Of a stretch of DNA of 41,883 nt, positions 26,533-33,561 are shown piece by piece; the stretch's first letter is position 1, and each line of letters begins with the position of its first letter. The notes beneath the pieces are model-generated. The model was not told where the DNA came from. It searched no databases and saw only the letters and a list, made by a program, of their open reading frames with translations. Position numbers and translations under genes: made by a program. The stretch is from Dokdonella_A sp964582225 (GTDB lineage: Bacteria > Pseudomonadota > Gammaproteobacteria > Xanthomonadales > Rhodanobacteraceae), in the NCBI GenBank assembly GCA_964582225.1, contig CAZORA010000021.1, positions 1 through 41,883 on the forward strand, written 5' to 3'.

Positions 26533-27386
26533 TTCGGGGCTCCCTGCATGACCGCGACGAACAAATCGGCGACGCTTGGCTTGTGCAGCTCGCCGAGTTC
26601 CGCCAGCCGGGCCCGTTCGACGCCGTCGAAGAGGAAAATGGATTTGCCGAAGACCTGGCGCTCGTGGAGCGGGCCGAGCGCGCGCGCCGCCTCGGCGCGA
26701 TCCGGGTTGACCAGCACTTCGGCGTAGCGCTCGCCGACTTCGTCCATCGTCGCCGACAGCGCGATGCGGCCTTCGCGGACGAAGAGCAGATCGGTCAGGA
26801 TGTGTTCCACCTCCTCCACTTGGTGGGTGGTGACGAGGATCGTCTTGTCGGCGTCGAAATAGTCGCCGAGCAGGGTTTCATAGAAGGACTTGCGATAGAG
26901 GATGTCGAGGCCGAGAGTGGGCTCGTCGAGCACCAGCAGGCGGGCGTCGATCGCCATCACCAGGGCCAGGTGCAGCTGTACGATCATGCCCTTGGACAAC
27001 TCGCGGACCCGCTGTGCCGGCTTGATCTGGGTCGCGGCCAGAAACCGTTCCGCTTTGGTGCGCGAGAAGCGCGGGTGGATTCCGGCGACGAATTCGAGTG
27101 CTTCACGCACGCGCAGCCAGCGCGGCAGCACCGCCACGTCGGCGATGAAGCTCACCTCGCTCATGAGCCGCGTGCGCTCGCGCCGCGGGTCCATACCGAG
27201 CACCGAGAGTTCTCCCTCGAACTCGGTCAGACCGAGGATCGCCTTGAGCGCCGTGGTCTTGCCGGCACCGTTGGGGCCGATCAGGCCGACGATGCGGCCC
27301 GCGTCGACGTCGAGATCGACCGCATCGAGCGCGCGCTTGCTGCCGTAGCGCTTGCTGAGTCCGCGGGCGTGGATGACGGAACTCAC
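26529..27386 (-). CDS. ABC transporter ATP-binding protein
   Basis: This 285-residue ATPase energises the adjacent permease. Walker A GPNGAGKTT is at 37-45, the signature motif reads LSKGM (130-134, where LSGGQ is the norm), Walker B is LLVLDEPTLGLD from 150, and the switch histidine lies in VTTHQ. The start is GTG at 27386, overlapping the gntR stop by four bases, with GGAGAG nine bases before. A more upstream ATG in this frame would run back through the regulator gene and is not credible. Confidence 0.93.
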   Translation of the reverse strand: MSSVIHARGLSKRYGSKRALDAVDLDVDAGRIVGLIGPNGAGKTTALKAILGLTEFEGELSVLGMDPRRERTRLMSEVSFIADVAVLPRWLRVREALEFVAGIHPRFSRTKAERFLAATQIKPAQRVRELSKGMIVQLHLALVMAIDARLLVLDEPTLGLDILYRKSFYETLLGDYFDADKTILVTTHQVEEVEHILTDLLFVREGRIALSATMDEVGERYAEVLVNPDRAEAARALGPLHERQVFGKSIFLFDGVERARLAELGELHKPSVADLFVAVMQGAPK

Positions 27387-27757
27387 GATTTTTCTCTCCT
27401 CGGCTGCGTCGGATTCGCCATCAGCTCGGCGAGGTCCAACCCCATGCGTTCGATGCGGGCGCGCAGATCGGGCCATTCCTCGGCCAGGAAGTGTTCGCGT
27501 TCGGACCTGAGCAGAGCTGCGCGCGCTCCCTGAGCGACGAACATTCCCAGGCCGCGACGCTTTTCGACCAGGCTGCAGTCGACAAGCTCCTGGTAGGCCT
27601 TGGACACCGTGATCGGGTTGATCTGGAAGTCCGCCGCCACCTGCCGCACGGAAGGCAAGGCATCGCCGGGACAGAGGACGCCGTCGAGGATCATCGCCAC
27701 CACGCGATCGCGCAGCTGACGATAGATCGGCGTCGAGTCATTCCAGACGATGCTCAT
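27383..27757 (-). CDS. GntR-family transcriptional regulator, YtrA subfamily
   Basis: This 124-residue protein has an N-terminal winged helix-turn-helix (about 8-75; PIYRQLRDRVVAMILDG then LPSVRQVAADFQINPITVSKAY) and only a short helical C-terminal dimerisation tail (80-115) instead of a ligand-binding domain, which defines the YtrA type. Such proteins repress their own ABC transporter operon. ATG at 27757 is chosen over a TTG nine bases upstream because AGAGG is well placed for it. The 4-base overlap with the ATPase gene and the TAGTG-type palindrome at the operon promoter support autoregulation. Confidence 0.92.
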   Translation of the reverse strand: MSIVWNDSTPIYRQLRDRVVAMILDGVLCPGDALPSVRQVAADFQINPITVSKAYQELVDCSLVEKRRGLGMFVAQGARAALLRSEREHFLAEEWPDLRARIERMGLDLAELMANPTQPRREKS

Positions 27758-27762
27758 TGGAT

Positions 27763-28119
27763 TCAACCTCTGCCGGCGCTCGATCGTGTCTTGCCGAACG
27801 AATAGTAGGGCATAGCTGGAAGCGGCCGGATCGACGCCCGCGTCGCCGCGTCGCTGGAAACCGCCGAGGTCGCCGCATCGTCGGTCGCCACCTTCGGGTC
27901 GAGCGGGGCGGCGCGCACCACGATGGTCGGCAGCTCATCGAAATCCGCACTCGGATGCACATCCACCTGCGGCAGCAGCGTGACCGATCGTCCGTCTGCG
28001 TTTGGGGTCACCGCTGCGGGCGAGTAGGACTGCGTCTGCGTGGTGAGCAGCGTCAGCGTGCCGCTCGTCAAAAGCAGGGATGTGGCAAGGGCGAAGACCT
28101 GAACGAAGCGCTTTTCCAT
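27763..28119 (-). CDS. Small exported protein of unknown function, first gene of the gntR-ABC operon
   Basis: This 118-residue protein is not recognised. Residues 1-30 form a positively charged start (MEKR) and a hydrophobic stretch (FVQVFALATSLLLTSGTLTLL) that fits a signal peptide or a single membrane anchor. The rest is polar, rich in Ala/Asp/Ser/Pro, with no cysteine, and ends SFGKTRSSAGRG. GGAGG five bases upstream fixes the ATG at 28119. It ends five bases before the gntR start, so it is co-transcribed with the regulator and the exporter. It may be an accessory or sensed partner of the ABC system; that is inference from position only. Confidence 0.7.
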   Translation of the reverse strand: MEKRFVQVFALATSLLLTSGTLTLLTTQTQSYSPAAVTPNADGRSVTLLPQVDVHPSADFDELPTIVVRAAPLDPKVATDDAATSAVSSDAATRASIRPLPAMPYYSFGKTRSSAGRG

Positions 28120-28134
28120 GACGACCTCCATCAG

Positions 28135-28190
28135 TAGTGTTGTTGAACTAGTGACGTAGTGAACTATAACACTAAAAAAGGAAAAGTCAA
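28135..28190 (-). promoter_or_regulatory. Promoter and likely GntR operator of the exporter operon
   Basis: On the minus strand TTGACT (28185-28190), 16 bases and TATAGT (28163-28168) form a strong sigma-70 promoter. A perfect inverted repeat, TAGTG-8 bases-CACTA (28157-28174), is centred on the -10. Two more TAGTG copies follow at 28149-28153 and 28135-28139. An inverted repeat over a -10 in front of an operon that encodes its own YtrA-type repressor is a likely autoregulatory site. Confidence 0.75.
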
Positions 28191-28200
28191 CCCATGGTGC

Positions 28201-28330
28201 GGGAGCATCTGAACAAGTCGACACGCTCGTCACTCCCGCGAGGGTGGGAGTCCAGTACCTTTGATTTCAAGGGCCTGAAGTCGCTGGATGCCCGCCTCCG
28301 CGGGCATGACGGGCTTTTTCAGACATTCCC
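28201..28330 (+). repeat. 130-bp MITE/REP-like element, copy 1
   Basis: The element has near-identical inverted ends of about 17 bases (GGGAGCATCTGAACAAG at the left, the complement of a TCTGAAxAAG end at the right) and two internal hairpins built on CCCGCG/CGGG sequences. It carries no gene. The reverse complement of copy 2 (29517-29646) aligns over all 130 bases with roughly a dozen differences. Confidence 0.88.
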
Positions 28331-28620
28331 TAGGGGAACCAGAGAGTTTTTGGCGCAACATTTACCTTGCGTTCAGGCGCGTCGAAACGCGCGTCGGTAG
28401 GGGTTACGGCGGTTGCGCTCATCCGAACGCGGCGCGAGGTGAAACTTTGGTCGCAGCGGCGGGTCGAATCCCGCCGTTCGACGATCTTCGGCTGCGTTTG
28501 CCAAGTGCGGCGTGGGCGTACAGAATAGGCGGCTTCGCTCGACGGTGAAGCCTTCTCGACGCCGCCTCGCGGATGGCTGCAAGGCCCCAATCCCTCATTG
28601 GAATCCATTCAGGAGCAAAC
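28331..28620 (+). promoter_or_regulatory. fkpA upstream region
   Basis: No gene is seen in these 290 bases. A tentative promoter is TTGCCA (28498-28503), 17 bases, CAGAAT (28521-28526). Downstream, two stems compete for the same bases: AGGCGGC/GCCGCCT (28527-28533 with 28561-28567) and GGCTTC/GAAGCC (28531-28536 with 28547-28552). A further hairpin, CGGCGGG-TCGAAT-CCCGCCG (28457-28476), lies before the promoter. AGGAG precedes the fkpA ATG. Confidence 0.4.
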
Positions 28621-29364
28621 ATGACGCGTTATATGCAGAAGGCCATCGTCGCCGCCCTTGCGGCTGCGTTCATGGTGGGCGCAGTCAGCGCCGCCGACGA
28701 GACGGCGAAGCCCGAGGTCAAACTCGACAAAGCCAAGGTGAGCACAATGGTCGGCATGGACATGGGCCGCAGCCTCATGCAGATCAAGGACGACATCGAC
28801 GTCAAGGTGGTCGAAAAGGCGCTCGAGGCGACGCTCAAGGGCGAGAAGACTGCGCTGACCGATGAGGAAGCACAGGAGGTCCGCCAGGCCTTCATGCAGC
28901 AGATGCAGAACAAGCGGGTCGCCGAGCAGAAAGCCGCCGCGGACAAGAACAAGAACGAGGGCGCCCAGTTCCTGGCCACCAACAAGTCCAAGCCGGGGGT
29001 CAAGACCACGGCATCCGGCCTGCAGTACCTGGTCGAGAAGGAAGGCACCGGTCCGCGGCCGAAGTCGACCGACACCGTCAAGGTGAACTATCTCGGCACC
29101 AAGATCGACGGCGAAAAGTTCGACAGCTCCTACGACCGCGGCCAGCCGGCGACCTTCCCGCTGAACGGCGTGATCAAGGGCTGGACCGAGGGGCTGCAGC
29201 TGATGCCGGTCGGCTCCAAGTACAAGCTCTTCGTGCCTTCCGATCTCGCCTACGGCGAGCACGGCCCGGCGCAGATCGGGCCGAACGCCACGCTGATCTT
29301 CGAGGTCGAGCTGCTCGGTATCGAAAACGCCGCCGCGCCCGCCGAAACCAAGGACAAGAAGTAA
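28621..29364 (+). CDS. fkpA: FKBP-type peptidyl-prolyl isomerase, periplasmic (FkpA/Mip type)
   Basis: This 247-residue folding catalyst and chaperone acts in the periplasm. Residues 1-24 are a signal peptide (MVGAVSA then ADE). Residues 30-125 form the helical dimerisation domain of the family (MVGMDMGRSLMQIKDDIDVKVVEKAL then a lysine-rich helix). The FKBP domain spans about 140-240, with VKVNYLGTKIDGEKFDSSYDRG, GVIKGWTEGLQLMPVGSKY and YGEHGPAQIGPNATLIFEVELL. The ATG at 28621 is preferred over an upstream in-frame ATG because it begins the signal peptide and has AGGAG. The gene lies between two inverted copies of a 130-bp element. Confidence 0.96.
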   Translation: MTRYMQKAIVAALAAAFMVGAVSAADETAKPEVKLDKAKVSTMVGMDMGRSLMQIKDDIDVKVVEKALEATLKGEKTALTDEEAQEVRQAFMQQMQNKRVAEQKAAADKNKNEGAQFLATNKSKPGVKTTASGLQYLVEKEGTGPRPKSTDTVKVNYLGTKIDGEKFDSSYDRGQPATFPLNGVIKGWTEGLQLMPVGSKYKLFVPSDLAYGEHGPAQIGPNATLIFEVELLGIENAAAPAETKDKK

Positions 29365-29385
29365 TACCCGGGCCTTCGGGTCAGT

Positions 29386-29423
29386 GCGATCGCGGGGGAT
29401 GCGCGTCATCCGCCCGCGATCGC
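29386..29423 (+). terminator. Long hairpin downstream of fkpA
   Basis: GCGATCGCGGG and CCCGCGATCGC (11 bp) enclose GGATG/CATCC (5 bp) with a one-base bulge and a five-base loop. The stem is very stable, starts 21 bases after the fkpA stop, but has no T run. It may serve Rho-dependent termination or 3' stability. Confidence 0.5.
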
Positions 29424-29516
29424 GGTACCGCTCATGGCGGCCCGGAAGCGGCGATCACCGGTCGGTGCGTTCGGTGACTCCTCCGCCTTTCGACCGCGGC
29501 GAGCGTACGTGACCTG

Positions 29517-29646
29517 GGGAATGTCTGAACAAGCCCGTCATGCCCGCGAAGGCGGGCATCCAGCGGCTTCAGGTCATGGAAATCAAAGGTACTGGGCTCC
29601 CGCCTTCGCGGGAGTGACGAGCGTGTCGACTTGTTCAGATACTCCC
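29517..29646 (-). repeat. 130-bp MITE/REP-like element, copy 2 (inverted)
   Basis: It starts GGGAATGTCTGAACAAG and ends with the complementary type of end (CTTGTTCAGATACTCCC). It contains the two internal hairpins GCCCGCGAAGGCGGGC and CTCCCGCCTTCGCGGGAG. It is the same length as copy 1 and in the opposite orientation, so the pair brackets fkpA. Confidence 0.88.
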
Positions 29647-29730
29647 TAGAGATCTTCGACGCCGGCGCTGGGTGAATCCTCGCTTCCCGCTCGGCGAATT
29701 CGACCAGTTCCTGACCGTTCGAGGGGAATC

Positions 29731-31080
29731 ATGCACATCGCAATCTTCGGCACCGGCTACGTCGGCTTGGTTACCGGCACCTGTTTCGCCGAGGTTGGTA
29801 ACCACGTCGTGTGCGTGGACGTGGACGAAGGCAAGATCGCGCGCCTGGAGCGCGGCGAGATTCCGATCTTCGAGCCCGGCCTCGAGCCGCTCGTGCGCAG
29901 CAATCACGCCGAGGGCTATCTCCGCTTCACGACCGACGCGGCGGCGGCGATCGCCGGGGCGCAGATCATCTTCATCGCCGTCGGCACCCCGCCCGATGAA
30001 GATGGCAGCGCCGATCTCGCGAGCGTGCGCGCAGTGGCGCGCGAGATCGGCCGGTGCCTTTCGCGCTACACGGTGATCGTCAACAAGTCGACCGTGCCGG
30101 TCGGCACCGCCGACCTGGTTCGCGAAACCGTTGCCGCCGAGCTGGTCGCGCGCGGCGTGACGATCGAATTCGATGTCGTCTCCAATCCCGAATTCCTCAA
30201 GGAAGGCGCTGCGGTGCAGGACTTCATGCGCCCCGACCGCATTCTCATCGGCGCCAACAGCGAGCGTGCGCTGGCGACGCTTCGCCGCCTCTATGCTCCC
30301 TTCAACCGCAACCACGAGCGCATCGTGTGCATGGACCTGCGCTCGGCGGAGCTCACCAAATACGCTGCCAACGCGATGCTCGCGACCAAGATCAGCTTCA
30401 TGAACGAGATCGCCAACATTGCCGAGCGCGTCGGCGCCGACGTCGAGCAGGTGCGTCGCGGCATCGGTGCCGATCCGCGCATCGGCTATCACTTCATCTA
30501 CCCGGGCGCGGGCTATGGCGGCTCCTGCTTCCCCAAGGACGTGCGTGCGCTGGCCCATAGCGCCAGCGCCCACGGGCATGAGCCGCGCCTGCTGCGCGCG
30601 GTCGAGGAGGTCAACTTCGCCCAGAAGCGCCGCCTGTTCGCGCTCGTCGAACGGCATTTCGGCGCTACGCTCGAGGGTCGCTGCTTCGCGGTTTGGGGTC
30701 TCGCCTTCAAGCCGAATACGGATGACATGCGCGAGGCCCCGAGCCGGGTGCTCTTGGAGCAGCTCTGGGCCGCCGGCGCGCGGGTGCGGGCGTACGATCC
30801 GGAAGCCGCCGACGAGGCCGGCCGCATTTACGGCACGCGCGACGACCTGCTGCTGTGCACGCAGCCCTACGAGGCTGTGGAAGGCGCAGATGCGCTGATT
30901 GTCGTCACCGAGTGGAAGGCTTTCCGTAGCCCGGATTTTGCGCGCCTCGCGGCGGCGCTACGCGCGGCGGTCCTGTTCGACGGGCGCAACATCTACGATC
31001 CGCACGAGGTGGAAGCGGCCGGGCTTGCCTACTATGGTATCGGCCGGGGACGCAGCGTCGCCCCGGCCGAAGCGATTTGA
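29731..31080 (+). CDS. ugd: UDP-glucose 6-dehydrogenase
   Basis: It oxidises UDP-glucose to UDP-glucuronate with two NAD+, feeding surface polysaccharide or lipid A modification. The 449 residues show the N-terminal NAD-binding GTGYVGLVTG (7-16), FIAVGTPPDEDG, VNKSTVPVGT, SNPEFLKEGAAVQDF, Lys210 in ELTKYAANA, the catalytic Cys266 in GYGGSCFPKD and a C-terminal UDP-binding domain with AFKPNTDDMREAPS. GAGGGGA precedes the ATG. No glycosyltransferase cluster is adjacent. Confidence 0.96.
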   Translation: MHIAIFGTGYVGLVTGTCFAEVGNHVVCVDVDEGKIARLERGEIPIFEPGLEPLVRSNHAEGYLRFTTDAAAAIAGAQIIFIAVGTPPDEDGSADLASVRAVAREIGRCLSRYTVIVNKSTVPVGTADLVRETVAAELVARGVTIEFDVVSNPEFLKEGAAVQDFMRPDRILIGANSERALATLRRLYAPFNRNHERIVCMDLRSAELTKYAANAMLATKISFMNEIANIAERVGADVEQVRRGIGADPRIGYHFIYPGAGYGGSCFPKDVRALAHSASAHGHEPRLLRAVEEVNFAQKRRLFALVERHFGATLEGRCFAVWGLAFKPNTDDMREAPSRVLLEQLWAAGARVRAYDPEAADEAGRIYGTRDDLLLCTQPYEAVEGADALIVVTEWKAFRSPDFARLAAALRAAVLFDGRNIYDPHEVEAAGLAYYGIGRGRSVAPAEAI

Positions 31081-31087
31081 TGCGAGC

Positions 31088-31321
31088 ATGACGGAAACCG
31101 TGCGCCCATCGCTCGAGGAACGTCTGGTCGAACTCGAGACCCGGCTCGGTTTCGTCGACGATCTGACCGCTTCATTGAACGCGACGGTGGCCGCGCACGA
31201 GCAGCGGCTGCACCAGCTGCACAACGCGGTGCTGCGCCTGCGCGAGGAGCTCGTCGCCGCGCGCAACGACCTGGCGAGCGCGCGCGACGCGCGCGACGAG
31301 CCGCCGCCGCCGCATTACTGA
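31088..31321 (+). CDS. slyX: SlyX family protein
   Basis: This 77-residue protein is almost entirely coiled coil (about 8-66: LEERLVELETRLGFVDDLTASLNATVAAHEQRLHQL and on), ending in the family-typical proline-rich tail PPPPHY. SlyX has no established biochemical function. It starts seven bases after the ugd stop and is probably co-transcribed. Confidence 0.88.
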   Translation: MTETVRPSLEERLVELETRLGFVDDLTASLNATVAAHEQRLHQLHNAVLRLREELVAARNDLASARDARDEPPPPHY

Positions 31322-31418
31322 GCCGCGTCGCGCCGGCTGCCCGATCGCGCGCGATTTTCGTATCATTTTTCACGCGGTCCCGCTGGAGATCGCGGATTCC
31401 ATCGATAGATCGACGCGC

Positions 31419-31952
31419 ATGTCCGAATCGCTGCGTGACCAACTGCTCAAGGCCGGCTTCGCCGCCCGCCCCAAGCCGGCGTCCAAGGCCAAGCCTGCCG
31501 CGCCGCGCCCGCGCGCGACGCGGCCCGCACCGGCCCGCAGCGAACCGCGCGCCGACATCGATCTGGCCAGGGCCTACGCCCTGCGCGAGCGCAGCGAACG
31601 CGAAGCGCGCGAAACCGAGCGCCGCGAAGCGGAGCGTGTCGCCCGTGAACGCAAGGAGCGCAAGCGCAGGTTGAACGCCCTGCTCGCCGGCAAGGCGTTG
31701 AACCTCGCCGATGCGGAGATCCCGCGCCACTTCCCGCATCGCGGCAAGATCCGCCGGGTCTATGTGACGGCGACACAGCTCGCCGCGCTGAACGGCGGGG
31801 AGATCGCGGTGCTGCACTGGCTCGGACGGTACCTGCTCGTCGATCGGGCGACCGCGCTCGCCGCGCAGGAAATCGACCCGGAAGTCCTCGCGCTTCTCGG
31901 CGAAGAAGGCGCGGTCGACGAAGACGGAGTGCCCGCCGACCTCATGTGGTGA
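31419..31952 (+). CDS. DUF2058 family protein (YaiL-like)
   Basis: This 177-residue protein begins MSESLRDQLLKAGF, followed by an Ala/Pro/Lys/Arg-rich stretch (18-48), a charged helix likely to be a coiled coil (50-90, RERSEREARETERREAERVA) and a conserved C-terminal half with RHFPHRGKIRRVYVTATQLAALNGGEIAVL. These are the marks of DUF2058, a nucleoprotein/polynucleotide-associated family of unknown function. A TATCAT (31361-31366) about 50 bases upstream could be its -10. Confidence 0.88.
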   Translation: MSESLRDQLLKAGFAARPKPASKAKPAAPRPRATRPAPARSEPRADIDLARAYALRERSEREARETERREAERVARERKERKRRLNALLAGKALNLADAEIPRHFPHRGKIRRVYVTATQLAALNGGEIAVLHWLGRYLLVDRATALAAQEIDPEVLALLGEEGAVDEDGVPADLMW

Positions 31953-32086
31953 GCGCTTTTGCCGGGGCGCGTATCGTCCGTGATGTGGTGCGAGAGCGGC
32001 GGCGGCAGCCGCGCGCGACCCGACCCGCGTCGCCGCGGCCGGTTCCAGGCGCCGCCGCAGCGTCGCGATCGGCTCCCCGAGCCGCC

Positions 32087-32833
32087 TCAAAACGACATGA
32101 AATAGCCGCCGTTGACGGGGATGTTGGCGCCGGTGATGAAGCCTGCCTCTTCTGCGGTGAGAAACTCCACCGTGCGCGCGATCTCGCTCGGTTCGCCGAG
32201 GCGGCCGACCGGAATATTGGCGATGATCTGGTTGCGGATGGCTTCCGGTACCGCCTGCACCATCGGCGTGTTGCAGTAGCCCGGCGAGATGCTGTTCACC
32301 GTGACTCCCTTCTTCGCCACCTCGCGCGCCAGCGCCATGGTAAAACCGTGGATGCCGGCTTTCGACGCGCTGTAGTTGGCCTGGCCGAACTGTCCGGTCT
32401 GGCCATTCACCGAAGAAATGTTGACGATGCGCCCGAAACCCTGCGCGGTCATGTCGTCGACTACCTGGCGGCAGGTATTGAAGGCCCCGCCGAGGTTTAC
32501 CCGCAGCACCTCCGTCCACTGCTCGGAGCTCATCTTGCGCAGCGAGGTGTCGCGCGTGATCCCTGCCGAGTTGACCAGGATCGAAACCGGGCCGAGCGTC
32601 TCGCCGACCCGCGCGATGAGCGCGCCGCAGGCGGCGAAATCGCCGACGTCCAGCGGCTCGAAGCGCGCGCTGTCGCCGAAGTCCTTCATTTCTTCGTGGA
32701 ACGAGGCGATACGCTCACTGCGCGAGGGAAGATCGGCGGCGATCACCATGCGCCCGGCGCGCGCCAGCGCCTTGCAGATTTCGGTACCCAGGCCACCGAT
32801 TCCGCCGGTGACGATCGCCACGCGTTTGCTCAT
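32087..32833 (-). CDS. phaB: Acetoacetyl-CoA reductase
   Basis: This NADPH-dependent short-chain dehydrogenase makes (R)-3-hydroxybutyryl-CoA for polyhydroxybutyrate. The 248 residues show the cofactor motif TGGIGGLG (9-16), NSAG (88-91) and the catalytic Ser140-141/Tyr154/Lys158 (NYSASKAG). VNGQTGQFGQANYSASKAG and the end NIPVNGGYFMSF match PhaB rather than FabG. Neither phaA nor phaC is in the window. A strong promoter with a PhaR-type site lies in front. Confidence 0.93.
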   Translation of the reverse strand: MSKRVAIVTGGIGGLGTEICKALARAGRMVIAADLPSRSERIASFHEEMKDFGDSARFEPLDVGDFAACGALIARVGETLGPVSILVNSAGITRDTSLRKMSSEQWTEVLRVNLGGAFNTCRQVVDDMTAQGFGRIVNISSVNGQTGQFGQANYSASKAGIHGFTMALAREVAKKGVTVNSISPGYCNTPMVQAVPEAIRNQIIANIPVGRLGEPSEIARTVEFLTAEEAGFITGANIPVNGGYFMSF

Positions 32834-32883
32834 TGGGGAGTTCCTTGCGGTTGCGCTGCAGCGCGGGCCGCAGCATCGACATG

Positions 32884-32931
32884 CTGCAATGCAGCGTGCA
32901 GGATGCTAGAAATCGCGCTGCGGTCTGTCAA
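32884..32931 (-). promoter_or_regulatory. phaB promoter with a PhaR-type operator
   Basis: On the minus strand TTGACA (32926-32931), 17 bases, TAGCAT (32903-32908) is a good sigma-70 promoter. CTGC-3 bases-GCAG (32884-32894), just after the expected transcription start, matches the CTGCN3GCAG sequence recalled for PhaR of Paracoccus. The phaR gene is the next one upstream, so PhaR repression of phaB is likely. Confidence 0.75.
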
Positions 32932-33002
32932 GCCGCGTCGCGACGTACGTCACAAAAAATATGGAGGATCGTGCGCTGCGGCAGGAAGCGCGATGCTGCG
33001 GC

Positions 33003-33503
33003 TCAACGCTTGCCGTTTTTCTTGATGTTCGGCGCCGCTGGCGCATCGTCGCGCAGCTGGTCCGCGGTGGCGCTCAGAAAGCCCTGCTGGATCGATTTCC
33101 AGAGATCCATGTTGCGCTCGGTCAGGTCGTTCAGCATGGTCCACGGGGTCTGGCCGAGCAGACTGTTGAGCTGCCCACGGAACTGCTCCTGCTGATCGAG
33201 AAAGACCTGCAGACTGCGCTCCAGATAGCCGCCCATGAAGCCCTGCATGGAGTCGCCGTAGAAGCGGATCATCTGCGCGAGCAGCTTCGACGTGAACATC
33301 GGCTGCCCGCGTTCCTCATATTCGGAGATGATCTGCAGCAGCACCGACCGCGTCAGGTTCTCGCCCGTTTTCGCATCGCGTACTTCGAACTCTTCGTCGT
33401 CCAGCACCAGCTGGCGCACCTCTTCCAGCGTGATATAGCTGGAAATCTCGGTGTCATAGAGGCGACGGTTCGGATACTTCTTGATGATGCGCGGCGCTGC
33501 CAT
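33003..33503 (-). CDS. phaR: Polyhydroxyalkanoate synthesis repressor PhaR
   Basis: PhaR represses phasin and PHB genes until it is titrated onto PHB granules. The 166 residues contain the N-terminal PHB_acc_N DNA-binding domain (IIKKYPNRRLYDTEISSYITLEEV, 6-65) and a PHB_acc domain (about 70-110, MFTSKLLAQMIRFYGDSMQGFMGGYLERSLQVF), then a charged tail. CATAAT at 33520-33525 on the minus strand may be its -10, leaving a leader of under 20 bases. It is transcribed toward phaB. Confidence 0.94.
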   Translation of the reverse strand: MAAPRIIKKYPNRRLYDTEISSYITLEEVRQLVLDDEEFEVRDAKTGENLTRSVLLQIISEYEERGQPMFTSKLLAQMIRFYGDSMQGFMGGYLERSLQVFLDQQEQFRGQLNSLLGQTPWTMLNDLTERNMDLWKSIQQGFLSATADQLRDDAPAAPNIKKNGKR

Positions 33504-33561
33504 GCCGCAACGCTAGCAGATTATGTGGCGGCGCACCAGCCGATCTGCGGGCCTTCGGCTC

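Noticed and set aside
28457..28476. tRNA T-arm-like sequence (CGGCGGG-TCGAAT-CCCGCCG)
   Set aside because: The loop has six bases instead of seven, and no acceptor, D or anticodon arm can be built around it.
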